DNA from: an uncultured Muribaculaceae bacterium
GTDB lineage: Bacteria > Bacteroidota > Bacteroidia > Bacteroidales > Muribaculaceae
DNA length: 64,000 bases
NCBI GenBank assembly: GCA_910583525.1
Contig: CAJTXL010000016.1
Location: 1 to 64,000 of the forward strand
Reading direction: 5' to 3'
Shown: positions 8,620-18,142 of the stretch, piece by piece
Layout of the letters: the number at the start of each line of letters is the position of its first letter
Position numbering within the stretch: position 1 is the first letter of the stretch
Position numbers and translations under genes: made by a program
The notes under the pieces: generated by a model
Databases searched by the model: none
The model's input: only the letters and a program-made list of their open reading frames with translations
What the model was told of the DNA's origin: nothing

Positions 8620-9654
8620 TCAGTCGGCGTCTTTGCTTTCGCGTGCTTCGTGGCGCAGGGGGTATGCGTTGCGTATCTTCTCGAAATCTGAGGGTGCGGC
8701 TTTCAGGGCGTCGCTCTCGGGCATGGGGTCGTAGCTTTCGAGGACTTCGGCTTTGCTGACGGCACGCGCGCATGCCGGCGGTAGTTCGCCCTCGACGCTC
8801 ACGCGAGGCATCATGAAAAATGTGGTAAGGGCATCAAGCGCTATCTGCGATGCGCGTACTTTTCCTTCTATCGAATATCCGGCGATGTGTGGTGTCGCTA
8901 TCGCGCATAGTCCGAGGAGTTCGGTGTTTATGTCGGGCTCGCCCTCCCAGCAGTCTATTATCAGCGGCCCTACGCGTCCTTGGCGTTTGGCCTCGATTAA
9001 GGCTTGAGTGTCGACAATGCCGCCACGGGCCGAGTTGATGAATATGGGCGCCCGTCGGCATTGTGCGAAAAATTCTTCTCCGGCAAGGTGCCAAGTGGCG
9101 TCTTCTCCCTCATGCGTCAGAGGTGTGTGGAAGGTCACTATGTCGGCTTCGCGCGCCACGGTAGCCAAACCCACCCAGTTGTCGCCGCCTTCGGCACGTT
9201 GCCGGGGCGGGTCGCAGCGCAGCACCTTCATGCCGAATGCATCGGCCCAACGGACCACTATTTCACCTACATGGCCTACGCCTACCACTCCTATCGTATA
9301 GCTCTGCAAAGGCCGGTTGATGGTGTGCAGAAGGGTTGCAAACACATATTGGGCAACGGCCGGAGCATTGCACCCGGGAGCGTTCGTCACCGTAATGGTA
9401 CGCGAACGGCAGTAGTCGGCGTCGATATGGTCGGTGCCGATTGTTGCCGTCGCTATCATCTTGACCTCTGAGCGTTCAAGCAGTTCGCGGTCGCAGCGAG
9501 TGCGTGTACGTATCATCAGCCCGTCGCAGTCGCGTACCGCTTTGGGAGTGATTTCTTCGGGCGCGAGATACCTGATTGTGGCGTAGGGGTCGAGCAGTCC
9601 TTTGACAAAGGGGATGTTCTTCTCGATGATTAGCCTTATATTGCTGTTTGGCAT
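8620..9654 (-). CDS. pdxB: 4-phosphoerythronate dehydrogenase
   Basis: D-2-hydroxyacid dehydrogenase oxidising 4-phospho-D-erythronate in the DXP-dependent route to pyridoxal phosphate. The 344-aa protein has the NAD-binding GVVGVGHVG motif (Rossmann), the substrate Arg in NSARGGIVD, the Glu in DCWEGEPDIN and the catalytic His in ATPHIAGYS. It is shorter than the E. coli protein (about 380 aa). The ATG at 9654 lies inside the 3' end of the upstream membrane-protein gene (19-bp overlap); the frame is open further upstream but has no plausible start. Confidence 0.92.
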   Translation of the reverse strand: MPNSNIRLIIEKNIPFVKGLLDPYATIRYLAPEEITPKAVRDCDGLMIRTRTRCDRELLERSEVKMIATATIGTDHIDADYCRSRTITVTNAPGCNAPAVAQYVFATLLHTINRPLQSYTIGVVGVGHVGEIVVRWADAFGMKVLRCDPPRQRAEGGDNWVGLATVAREADIVTFHTPLTHEGEDATWHLAGEEFFAQCRRAPIFINSARGGIVDTQALIEAKRQGRVGPLIIDCWEGEPDINTELLGLCAIATPHIAGYSIEGKVRASQIALDALTTFFMMPRVSVEGELPPACARAVSKAEVLESYDPMPESDALKAAPSDFEKIRNAYPLRHEARESKDAD

Positions 9655-10616
9655 ATGAATATGGCGGCGTATGCCGCAATTATGAGCAGGATTGGAATGA
9701 AGGACTTCTCGGCACGGTGCGTCGAGAAGAAGTGCGATATTTCTATTGTCGAGCAAAAATAGAGCAGAGGCACATACGATGCAAGATTGCGGTAGTCTAT
9801 ACAGATTGCCGCAACCGTAAGGAGCGTAAGCACCGTGAATGCGCCATTATAGGCCCGCGCCCGTGCGTTGTAGGCGATGGTCTTGAGCAAGTTCAGCACA
9901 AAGCACACCAAAGTGACAAATACGGTTATGCCTATGGTGGCAAGCAGCAACCAGGTGTCTTCGTCGGCAATGACAGAGAATATGCTCACCGGCGCCGGTA
10001 GGCTGATGTCCTGCAGGTTGACAACGCCGAAGCCGAACAGCAACCACCAAGGCGTGAGAAGTCCGAGAAAGGCGGCCGTCAGAGCCTTAGGATTGAAGAT
10101 ACGCATCTGTGCAAGCCCCAACAGAAATGCCGGAATGTAGACGGCGAAACAATATTGGGTAGCCGTAAAAAAGCTGAGCAGGAGAAAAATCAGGAAGACA
10201 TGGCGCGTCGATGCCGGCTCGCGGTAGCAACTGAACAGCAGAAGCAGGCATAGCGGAACGACCACCGACAGCAGAGTGCCTGTGTAGAAATGCGTCAGGA
10301 AATCGGGCGTGGCAAGCTCCATGGCCGCGAAGAGCGCGATATAGAGCGATGTCATCGAACGCAGGATGTTGTACACTTTGTTCAGTGTCAGCATCAGCAC
10401 TATGGTAGCCACGGCGCCGGCCATGCCGGCGGCGAAATCGATGGTTCCATCGGGCAGCCATTCGTTTGCTGAAGGAAGCACCAGACCACGGTTGCCGGTG
10501 AGCGCATTGCCGTATCCCCCGAAAAAATAGAGGCATGCGGCGATGGCGGCAAGCAAGCCCGTCGCCACGCCAAAGGCGCGCGAATGCACCAACCTTATGA
10601 AATAAGTAGCTCTCAC
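9636..10616 (-). CDS. Polytopic membrane protein, unknown function
   Basis: About 326 aa with roughly nine to ten hydrophobic segments spread over the whole length (for example near residues 14-30, 60-80, 90-105, 115-130, 140-160, 180-195, 220-245, 260-275, 300-320). I place the start at GTG 10616, which overlaps the purD stop as GTGA; a TTG at 10628 is also possible. It lies between purD and pdxB in a tightly overlapped operon. I do not recognise a characterised family; similar unnamed multi-pass proteins are seen in other Bacteroidales. Confidence 0.75.
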   Translation of the reverse strand: MRATYFIRLVHSRAFGVATGLLAAIAACLYFFGGYGNALTGNRGLVLPSANEWLPDGTIDFAAGMAGAVATIVLMLTLNKVYNILRSMTSLYIALFAAMELATPDFLTHFYTGTLLSVVVPLCLLLLFSCYREPASTRHVFLIFLLLSFFTATQYCFAVYIPAFLLGLAQMRIFNPKALTAAFLGLLTPWWLLFGFGVVNLQDISLPAPVSIFSVIADEDTWLLLATIGITVFVTLVCFVLNLLKTIAYNARARAYNGAFTVLTLLTVAAICIDYRNLASYVPLLYFCSTIEISHFFSTHRAEKSFIPILLIIAAYAAIFICQTAI

Positions 10617-11917
10617 GCCTTGCCGCAAAGGTCTTTGCCTATGTCACGACGGAAATACATTCCGTCGAACCGTATGGCCGAAAGCGCTTCATATGATTTG
10701 GCGGCCGCATCTTCGATGCCGTTGCCGAAGGACACTGCGGCAAGTACACGTCCGCCGGCCGTTTCGATGCCGCCGTCGGCTCCGTGGCGTGTACCGGCAT
10801 GGAACACAATGCTCTCGGCAGGCGAAAGCTCGCCGGTGACGGGCTTCCCTTTTTCGTAGGCTTCGGGGTATCCGCCCGAAACGGCCATTACGGCCACGGC
10901 AGTGCGAGGGTCTATGTTGAGAGCGGTGTGTGCCAGTTCTCCCTTTGCCGTTTCAACGAGTACCGGCAGCAGGTCGCTGACTATGCGCGGCATCACCGAT
11001 TCGGTTTCGGGGTCGCCCATGCGTACGTTATATTCTATCACATACGGCTCGTCGCCGCAGCGTATAAGCCCCAGGAATATGAAGCCCCGGTAGTCTATGC
11101 CTTCTTTGATAAGGCCGTCGAGCGTAGGGCGGATGATGCGCTTGTCGACCTTGTCCATAAACTCGGTGTCGGCGATAGGGGGCGGACATACCGAACCCAT
11201 TCCGCCGGTGTTCAGCCCGGTGTCGCCTTCGCCTATGCGTTTGTAATCTTTTGCCGGCGGAAGCACCAGATAACGGCCTTTGCCATCGGTGAGGACGAAT
11301 ACCGAACATTCGATGCCGCTGAGGAACTCCTCTATGACAACCTTTGCCGAAGCCTGTCCGAATTGTCCGGCAAGCATCTCGCGCAGTGCATTTTTGGCTT
11401 CGTCAAGCTTGTCGATTATCAGCACGCCTTTGCCTGCGGCAAGGCCGTCGGCTTTCAGGACATAGGGAGCCGCGAGCTTTTCGAGGAAAGCGTCGCCTTC
11501 GGCTATGTTTGCGTCGGTTACGGTGAGGTGCCGGGCCGTAGGTATACCATGGCGGCCCATGAACTCTTTTGCGAAGTCTTTCGACCCTTCGAGCGCCGCC
11601 CCTTTTGCACCGGGCCCTACAATAAGCAGTTTGCGGCCGTCGGCTTCGGCGCGCTTTTCAAGAGCCTCGCGCAGTCCCAAAACAAGAGGGTCTTCGTTTC
11701 CGGCCACCACCAGGGCGATGTCGTGGTCGACGACGGCTTTATACACGGCGTCGAAGTCGGTGGGCTTGAGCGGCAGGTTTGTGCCGTAGGCCTCTGTTCC
11801 GGCATTGCCCGGAGCTATGAAGAATTTGCCCATCAGCGGGCTTTGGCTGAGTTTCCATGCTATTGCGGCTTCTCTGCCGCCGCTGCCCAAAAGCAGCACG
11901 TTTATACGGTCGGTCAT
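10613..11917 (-). CDS. purD: Phosphoribosylamine--glycine ligase
   Basis: ATP-grasp enzyme joining glycine to 5-phosphoribosylamine in purine synthesis. The 434-aa protein has the N-terminal GSGGREAAIAWKL, the ATP-grasp KADGLAAGKGV stretch, LPPAKDYKRIGEGDTGLNTGGMG and YNVRMGDPETE. Full length. It overlaps the upstream methyltransferase by 4 bp (ATGA at 11914-11917). No other purine genes are adjacent. Confidence 0.96.
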   Translation of the reverse strand: MTDRINVLLLGSGGREAAIAWKLSQSPLMGKFFIAPGNAGTEAYGTNLPLKPTDFDAVYKAVVDHDIALVVAGNEDPLVLGLREALEKRAEADGRKLLIVGPGAKGAALEGSKDFAKEFMGRHGIPTARHLTVTDANIAEGDAFLEKLAAPYVLKADGLAAGKGVLIIDKLDEAKNALREMLAGQFGQASAKVVIEEFLSGIECSVFVLTDGKGRYLVLPPAKDYKRIGEGDTGLNTGGMGSVCPPPIADTEFMDKVDKRIIRPTLDGLIKEGIDYRGFIFLGLIRCGDEPYVIEYNVRMGDPETESVMPRIVSDLLPVLVETAKGELAHTALNIDPRTAVAVMAVSGGYPEAYEKGKPVTGELSPAESIVFHAGTRHGADGGIETAGGRVLAAVSFGNGIEDAAAKSYEALSAIRFDGMYFRRDIGKDLCGKA

Positions 11918-13455
11918 TGTTGGTCGGCGTTATTTGATTGATCGTTCTGCTGGTCTTTTTTGCGTGTTCGCCACATGGGGCGGTTGAGCACGATTTCTTT
12001 GTCGGCCGGGATTGAAGGCTGACGTCCGAGGCGGTCGAGCCTCAGCGGACGTCGTTCTTTGGGCGCATCGGCATCGTGCTCTCCGTCGCGGCGGCGTTCG
12101 GGCCTGTCATCGTCGAAGCGGCGCTTGGGGGGGCGCTCGTCGAAATTGCGTCGGCGTGGGCGGTCTTCTTCGCGCCCTTTGCCGAAGGGTCTGCGTTCGC
12201 GACCGTCATCTTTACGGCGCTCCGGCCTGTCGTTTCGGCTGAAACGGTTGTTTTTAGGACGCTCTTCGCGGCGTTCTTCTTTGATTGCGCCGCCACGAGC
12301 ACGGAAATCGGCCTTCTTGCCTTCGAAAATCACATATTCTCTCAGTTCACAGTCGAGGCCGCCGTTGTTCACGGCAAACTTCTGCGACGGCGCAAGCCCG
12401 ATTTCATGGAAGTATACATCTTCGTAACCGATAATCCAGGCGTGGTAGCCCATGAAGACATGTTTCAAGGTTTTGCCTATGGTGTTGTACAGGGCGTTCA
12501 TGTCGTCAGAGCCTATGCGTTTGCCGTAAGGCGGATTGGTGACGAGCACCCCGGCAGGCTGCGGCGCCTCGCTCCATTGGGCTATGCTGCGGACGTCGAA
12601 TGTAATATAGCGTTCTACGCCAGCGTTCTTGGCGTTTTCGCGTGCTATGGCAATGGCACGCGGCGAAATGTCGGTAGCCGTGATGGACACCTCGACGGCG
12701 CGCTCGCCGCTGTCGTCGTTGTAAATCTCGTCTAAAAGTTCTGCGTTGAAGTCGGGCCAATTCTCGAAAGCGAAATGCTGGCGGTATACGCCGGGGTTGA
12801 TGCCAGCGGCTATCATTGCGGCTTCGATGGCGAAAGTACCCGAGCCGCACATGGGGTCGACGAACGGTGTCTCGCCGCGCCAGCCTGTCATGAGGATGAT
12901 GCCGGCGGCAAGCACTTCGTTGATTGGAGCTTCGGTCTGGGCGCGGCGCCAGCCACGTTTGTGAAGCGACTCGCCCGACGAATCGAGCGACAGAGTGACA
13001 TTGCGGCCCGATATGTGCACATTGAACATTATGTCGGCACCGTCGAGGCGGACGCGCGGACGCTTGTCGTCGCCGAGATGGTCGCGGAACCAATCGACAA
13101 TGCCGTCTTTGACACGATAGGTGACAAACTGCGAATGGCGGAACTCGTCGCTGAAAGCGACCGTATCGATGGCGAAGGTCTGGTTTACATCCATCAGCGT
13201 GCTCCAGTCGAACTCTTTTATTTTGCCGTAAAGCTCGTCAGGGTCTGAGGCTTCGAAGCTGTAGAAAGGTTTAAGTATTCTCAGTGCCGTACGGCAGCAC
13301 ATGTTGGCCTTGTAGAGCATTGCGAGGTCGCCCGTAAACGACACCATGCGTTTGCCCGGCGTGACGTTGCCGGCGCCAAGTCCCCGCAGTTCTTCGGCCA
13401 GAACGTCTTCCAGGCCCTGGAAGGTCTTGGCCACCATTTCAAATTCGGTGTTCAT
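11914..13455 (-). CDS. RlmL-like 23S rRNA guanine-N2 methyltransferase with basic tail
   Basis: THUMP plus Rossmann methyltransferase of the RlmL N-terminal/UPF0020 type, predicted to make m2G in 23S rRNA. The 513-aa protein carries the THUMP region in the first ~150 residues, the DPMCGSGTFAIEAAMIA SAM motif near 190-205 and the catalytic NPPYGKR motif near 300. From about residue 385 the tail is strongly charged and rich in Arg, Asp and Pro, probably disordered and RNA-binding. The ATG at 13455 is chosen over one 8 codons upstream. A TATCTTTG -7 element lies on the minus strand at 13477-13484. First gene of the rlmL-purD-membrane-pdxB operon. Confidence 0.9.
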   Translation of the reverse strand: MNTEFEMVAKTFQGLEDVLAEELRGLGAGNVTPGKRMVSFTGDLAMLYKANMCCRTALRILKPFYSFEASDPDELYGKIKEFDWSTLMDVNQTFAIDTVAFSDEFRHSQFVTYRVKDGIVDWFRDHLGDDKRPRVRLDGADIMFNVHISGRNVTLSLDSSGESLHKRGWRRAQTEAPINEVLAAGIILMTGWRGETPFVDPMCGSGTFAIEAAMIAAGINPGVYRQHFAFENWPDFNAELLDEIYNDDSGERAVEVSITATDISPRAIAIARENAKNAGVERYITFDVRSIAQWSEAPQPAGVLVTNPPYGKRIGSDDMNALYNTIGKTLKHVFMGYHAWIIGYEDVYFHEIGLAPSQKFAVNNGGLDCELREYVIFEGKKADFRARGGAIKEERREERPKNNRFSRNDRPERRKDDGRERRPFGKGREEDRPRRRNFDERPPKRRFDDDRPERRRDGEHDADAPKERRPLRLDRLGRQPSIPADKEIVLNRPMWRTRKKDQQNDQSNNADQQ

Positions 13456-13566
13456 AGAAGTCAATGTTTGCTGATGCAAAGATAGTCAAAAATATGGAGA
13501 TTTGACCGTAGCTCGTACAAACAAATGATAACAGCCGACCGTTTTATTATTTAAAACGATAGCATT

Positions 13567-13803
13567 ATGGACGACAGATTGACTTACCAAGAAAAGAAGG
13601 AGCTTCCCGACAGCGTTTTCGGGCTTCCAGAACGCCGCGAATACCCCATGCCTGACGCAGCACATGTGCGTGCCGCAGAGGCATATTTCCGTTACTGCCC
13701 TGAAGACCTCAAACCGAAGCTCGCACGGGCCATCCTTGCACGGGCCAAGGAGTTTGGAGTAGATGTTTCTTCGCCGACGGTATTGGATTATGCGGCACAA
13801 TAA
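13567..13803 (+). CDS. Small conserved protein (DUF6582-like)
   Basis: A 78-aa soluble protein. The middle (FGLPERREYPMPDAAHVRAA, then a helix ending in ILARAKEFGVDV) resembles the short DUF6582-type proteins found in phages and bacteria. The family name is from memory and moderately certain. Function unknown. It lies alone between the divergent rlmL promoter and the efflux operon. Confidence 0.6.
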   Translation: MDDRLTYQEKKELPDSVFGLPERREYPMPDAAHVRAAEAYFRYCPEDLKPKLARAILARAKEFGVDVSSPTVLDYAAQ

Positions 13804-13883
13804 GTGATTCTATAAAAAATTTACATGTGATGTAATAATCATGGGGGTTGGGGCGTCATATAATCAAAACGTCTACAATCTCG

Positions 13884-14555
13884 ATGATAATCACATTACG
13901 CAACGTCAACAAGACTTATCCGGGCATCGTGCCGCTTCATGTTCTCAAGGATATAAATCTTGAGATAGAGCGTGGCGAGCTGGTGTCTATAATGGGAGCC
14001 TCGGGTTCGGGAAAGTCTACCCTTCTCAATATTCTCGGCATACTCGACAACTATGACAGCGGCGAGTATCTGCTCGACGGTGTCCTAATCCGCGACCTCG
14101 GCGAAAACCGCGCGGCATGGCTACGTAACCGTATGATAGGTTTCGTTTTCCAGTCGTTCAACCTCATAAACTATAAAAACGCGCTCGAAAATGTAGCTCT
14201 TCCGCTGTTCTACCAAGGGGTAGGGCGCCGCAAGCGCAACGCAATGGCAATGGAGCAGCTCGAGCGCATGGGCCTTGCAGACCGTGCCCACCATCTGCCC
14301 GGTGAACTGTCGGGCGGACAGAAACAGCGTGTGGCGATTGCACGCGCGTTGGTGACGAACCCGTCGATAATACTTGCCGATGAACCTACCGGGGCATTGG
14401 ACTCGCATACGTCGAAAGAAGTAATGGATGTTTTCCGGCGGCTCAATGCCGAGGGCATGACGATTGTAATCGTGACACACGACCCCGGTGTGGGAGCGGC
14501 CACAAACCGTATAATCCGTATCGTCGACGGACAAATCACTCCCGAGAATGCTTGA
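13884..14555 (+). CDS. ABC transporter ATP-binding protein (MacB/LolD type)
   Basis: A 223-aa ATPase energising the two permeases that follow. Walker A is GASGSGKST near residue 40, the Q-loop is FVFQSFNLI, the signature is LSGGQKQRVAIARAL and Walker B is ILADEPTGALD, ending with the H-loop His in VTHD. ATG 13884 begins the canonical MIITLRNVNKTY; the frame is open 36 bp upstream but less likely. It overlaps the first permease by 8 bp. Confidence 0.93.
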   Translation: MIITLRNVNKTYPGIVPLHVLKDINLEIERGELVSIMGASGSGKSTLLNILGILDNYDSGEYLLDGVLIRDLGENRAAWLRNRMIGFVFQSFNLINYKNALENVALPLFYQGVGRRKRNAMAMEQLERMGLADRAHHLPGELSGGQKQRVAIARALVTNPSIILADEPTGALDSHTSKEVMDVFRRLNAEGMTIVIVTHDPGVGAATNRIIRIVDGQITPENA

Positions 14556-15765
14556 CCTACTCCGCGAAATAGCACAGACATTGCGCAACAACCGTCTGCG
14601 TACAATGCTGACGGGCATAGCGGTGGCATGGGGCATTTTCATGCTCATAGTGCTGCTCGGAGCCGCCAGGGGCGTGGTGAACTCTTTCCACGCCAATGTC
14701 GACGAGAGTTCGGCCAACACCATAAACATATGGGGCGGTGTGACTTCGGAGCCTTATAAGGGCTACAAGGACGGCCGTTGGATACAGCTCAAGGGTGACG
14801 ATGCCGGAGCGATTATGAAAGATAACGGCAATGTGAGTTCTGTTGCCGCATATGCCTCGGTAGATACGGCGAAAATCATCACGGCACGCGACTATCTCAA
14901 CGACGGCTTCAGGGCCGTCTATCCTGAAGCCGCAAAATCGGGAAAAGTCGACATGGCCTACGGCCGGTTTATAAATTACCGTGACATAAGCGAACAGCGG
15001 CGCGTGATGGTGCTCCATGAAAAAAACGCCCGTCTGCTTTTCGGCGACGAAACTAAAGCCGTAGGCAACACGGTCAGCTCGATGGGGCTTGCATGGACAG
15101 TCGTGGGCGTTTACCGACACCGTTGGCGCTCGCAGAGCTATGCTCCATACACCACCTATAAAGCCATAACGGGCAACAACGACAATGCCGAAGAACTTAT
15201 GGTGACCGTCGAAGGCATGCGAACAGAAGCCGACGGCGAAAAAGCCGAAGCCGGCATATTTAAATCGCTTGCCCGGCAACACCAATTTTCGCCGACCGAC
15301 AAAAACGCATTGTGGACGTGGAACAAATTCACGTCATATCTCCGCAACGTGGCGGCATTCGGCTATCTCGACCTTGCCGTATGGGTGATAGGCATATTCA
15401 CCCTTCTGTCGGGCATCGTAGGTGTGAGCAATATCATGTTCGTGTCGGTGCGAGAGCGCACGCACGAAATAGGCATCCGTCGCGCGATAGGAGCCAAACC
15501 GTCGGCGATACTCACTCAGGTTCTTGCCGAAAGTGTGGCTATCACGGCATTGTTCGGATATATAGGCATAGTGGCCGGAACGGCCATACTACAGCTTGTC
15601 GACATGATGATGGGCGACGTTGAGGGTTTCAAGAACCCCACGGTCGACATTGCGATAGCGCAGAAGGTTACGGCTGCCCTTATTTTGTCCGGCGCCTTCG
15701 CCGGTCTGTTTCCGGCCTTGAAGGCAATTAAAGTTAAACCCGTAGAAGCACTCCGAGACGAATGA
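14548..15765 (+). CDS. ABC permease, MacB/FtsX type (first)
   Basis: A 405-aa permease with one TM near the N-terminus (residues ~18-38), a large periplasmic MacB-PCD domain and a C-terminal FtsX core of three TMs (about 275-300, 325-350, 370-390). The motif NIMFVSVRERTHEIGIRRAIGAKP before the C-terminal TMs is typical of MacB. Likely extrudes a small molecule or peptide from the periplasm together with the adaptor and TolC protein of the same operon. The substrate is unknown. Confidence 0.92.
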   Translation: MLDLLREIAQTLRNNRLRTMLTGIAVAWGIFMLIVLLGAARGVVNSFHANVDESSANTINIWGGVTSEPYKGYKDGRWIQLKGDDAGAIMKDNGNVSSVAAYASVDTAKIITARDYLNDGFRAVYPEAAKSGKVDMAYGRFINYRDISEQRRVMVLHEKNARLLFGDETKAVGNTVSSMGLAWTVVGVYRHRWRSQSYAPYTTYKAITGNNDNAEELMVTVEGMRTEADGEKAEAGIFKSLARQHQFSPTDKNALWTWNKFTSYLRNVAAFGYLDLAVWVIGIFTLLSGIVGVSNIMFVSVRERTHEIGIRRAIGAKPSAILTQVLAESVAITALFGYIGIVAGTAILQLVDMMMGDVEGFKNPTVDIAIAQKVTAALILSGAFAGLFPALKAIKVKPVEALRDE

Positions 15766-17009
15766 AACCGGCTATATTCGACATCGAAAACTGGCGTGAG
15801 ATAGTGGCTACGCTTGCACGCAACAAGACAAGGACCTTCCTAACGGCCTTCGGCATATTCTGGGGCACGGCGATGCTTGCGATGCTGTGGGGCGGTGCAA
15901 GGGGCTTCGAGGGAATGATGCGGCGCAACTTCGCCGGCCTTGCGACAAACCTCGGTGCTACTTACCCGGGCGTGCGTTCGGTGTCGTACAAAGGCTTCAA
16001 TAAAGGCTCTCGTTGGAACATGACTGTACAAGACCTCGAAAAAATACGGCGTCTCGCTCCGGCGATAGAGTTTTCGTCGGAAGTCAATTCACGCTATGCT
16101 ACGGCGGCCTACGGTACAAAGACAAAGAACGGCAACGTTCTTGGGGTGGAAGGCGACTATGCCAAAATAATGACGCCGGTGCTTTCAGAAGGCCGTTTCA
16201 TCAACGCTTCTGACGTAGCAGGCTCGCGTAAAGTCGTGGTAATAGGCCGTAACCGTGCCACCGACCTCTTCGGCGCGGAATCGCCTCTCGGAAAATATAT
16301 AAGCCTTAACGGGATATATTTCCGCTGCATAGGCGTTGCCGGGCAAATTTCGGAGGCAAGCATAGCCGGACGCATAGACGATAGTTTCATTCTGCCGTCC
16401 TCTACGATGAGAAGGGCATTTAATTGGGGCAACACCGTGGGCTTTCTCGTGTATACGGCGCCGCATGGCAAAAGCCCGGCGGACAACGAAGCCGTGATAA
16501 GGCGCATACTGTCGTCGGCACATTCGCTCCATCCCACCGATGAACGTGCGGTGGGTTTTATGGACGCATCAGAAATGTTCAGCACGATAGACGGCCTTTT
16601 CCTCGGCCTGACACTCTTGGCGTTTTTCGTCGGCTTAGGCTCGCTTATGGCCGGCGTGATAGGAGTAGGCAATATAATGTGGATTATAGTGAAGGAGCGC
16701 ACGCACGAGTTCGGCGTCCGTCGCGCCATAGGCGCGCGGCCTCTAGACATCACCGTTCAGGTGCTGTCGGAAAGCGTTGTGCTGACCTTGGTGGCCGGAA
16801 CCGCCGGGGTATGCTTTGCGGCCTTGGTGCTCGGAATCGCCGACAAGATGACCGTCGACCCCGTACTCGGCAATGCCGGCTTTGAGCTGCCGTTCGCTAC
16901 GGCAATAGGCATTGTGCTTACGTTCTTCGTCCTCGGCTCTGCCGCCGGAACACTTCCGGCAGCCAAGGCCATGCGCATAAAACCAATCGAAGCGATACGC
17001 GACAAGTAG
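15762..17009 (+). CDS. ABC permease, MacB/FtsX type (second)
   Basis: A 415-aa paralogue of the preceding gene with the same plan: N-terminal TM near residues 22-42, periplasmic domain, and three C-terminal TMs. It keeps the ERTHEFGVRRAIGARP motif. It overlaps the first permease by 4 bp (ATGA). Two consecutive permeases with one ATPase suggest a heterodimeric transporter. Confidence 0.92.
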   Translation: MKPAIFDIENWREIVATLARNKTRTFLTAFGIFWGTAMLAMLWGGARGFEGMMRRNFAGLATNLGATYPGVRSVSYKGFNKGSRWNMTVQDLEKIRRLAPAIEFSSEVNSRYATAAYGTKTKNGNVLGVEGDYAKIMTPVLSEGRFINASDVAGSRKVVVIGRNRATDLFGAESPLGKYISLNGIYFRCIGVAGQISEASIAGRIDDSFILPSSTMRRAFNWGNTVGFLVYTAPHGKSPADNEAVIRRILSSAHSLHPTDERAVGFMDASEMFSTIDGLFLGLTLLAFFVGLGSLMAGVIGVGNIMWIIVKERTHEFGVRRAIGARPLDITVQVLSESVVLTLVAGTAGVCFAALVLGIADKMTVDPVLGNAGFELPFATAIGIVLTFFVLGSAAGTLPAAKAMRIKPIEAIRDK

Positions 17010-17033
17010 AAAAACATATTATATGACATAGCA

Positions 17034-18131
17034 ATGAAAAAGGTATTCCGCATCATCATCTGGGTACTCGTGGCCGCAGTCTTTATCGGCACTTTCGTCT
17101 TCCTATACAATAATTCAAAGAGCAAGGAGACACTCTACGGCACGGTGAAGCCCGAAAAAGCGACGATAGAGCGCACGACAGTACTGACGGGTAAAATCGA
17201 GCCTCGCGACGAAATCGAGATAAAGCCTCAGATTTCAGGCATCATAAGCGAAATAGCGGTCGAGGCCGGAGACTTTGTCCGCGAAGGCGACGTAATAGCA
17301 AAGATAAAGGTCATTCCCGAAGCTTCTCAGCTGTCGTCGGCGCAGAGCCGCATAAACAATGCCGAGATAGAATTAGAAGACGCATCGGCCAAATACAAGC
17401 GCGACAAGGCACTTTACGAGAAAAAGGTGATTTCGCGCGAGGAATACGAGACTTCGGAAAAAACATGGCAGAAAGCCCAAGAAGAACTCGACGCGGCACG
17501 CGACGCGTATAAAATTGTGAGCGAAGGCGTCTCGCAGTACAATGCCTCGCAAAGCAACACCCTGGTGCGTGCGACCATCACAGGCCTGGTGCTCGACGTG
17601 CCCGTAAAGGTAGGTTCGTCGGTGATACAGGCCAACACCATGAACGACGGCACTACGATAGCCACGGTCGCCGACATGAACAAGCTCATTTTCAGGGGCA
17701 ATGTCGACGAGACCGAAGTGGGGCTTTTGAAAGTTGGAATGCCGATGTCGATTTCAATAGGCGCGATGCCCGAAATGTCGCCCTCGGCCATCATCGAATA
17801 CATTTCTCCGAAAGGCAATGACCAATCGGGAGCCAACTCTTTCGAAATCAAAGCGGCACTCAACATCGACAACTCCGAAGGTCTTCGTTCTGGCTACAGC
17901 GCAAACGCAACAGTGTGCCTTGCGAAGGCTGAGGATGTGCTTTCGTTACCCGAATCGGTAATAACATTCAACGGTGACAGCACATTCGTGTTCGTGCAGA
18001 CCGACAGCCTGCCAAAGCCCGTCTATGAACAACGTCCGGTGACAACGGGCATGAGCGACGGCATCAAAATAGAAATAAAGGAGGGCATAGACTCCACCGC
18101 CATCGTCCGTGGCGCTCCGATAAACCAATAA
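17034..18131 (+). CDS. Periplasmic adaptor (MacA/HlyD type membrane fusion protein)
   Basis: A 365-aa protein with a single N-terminal TM (residues ~5-25), a lipoyl/barrel-sandwich start (GKIEPRDEIEIKPQISG), an alpha-helical hairpin (about residues 95-160, with heptad-like charged residues) and beta-barrel domains after it. It links the inner-membrane permeases to the TolC-type protein. It is 24 bp after the second permease. Confidence 0.93.
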   Translation: MKKVFRIIIWVLVAAVFIGTFVFLYNNSKSKETLYGTVKPEKATIERTTVLTGKIEPRDEIEIKPQISGIISEIAVEAGDFVREGDVIAKIKVIPEASQLSSAQSRINNAEIELEDASAKYKRDKALYEKKVISREEYETSEKTWQKAQEELDAARDAYKIVSEGVSQYNASQSNTLVRATITGLVLDVPVKVGSSVIQANTMNDGTTIATVADMNKLIFRGNVDETEVGLLKVGMPMSISIGAMPEMSPSAIIEYISPKGNDQSGANSFEIKAALNIDNSEGLRSGYSANATVCLAKAEDVLSLPESVITFNGDSTFVFVQTDSLPKPVYEQRPVTTGMSDGIKIEIKEGIDSTAIVRGAPINQ

Positions 18132-18142
18132 GAGTCACTGAC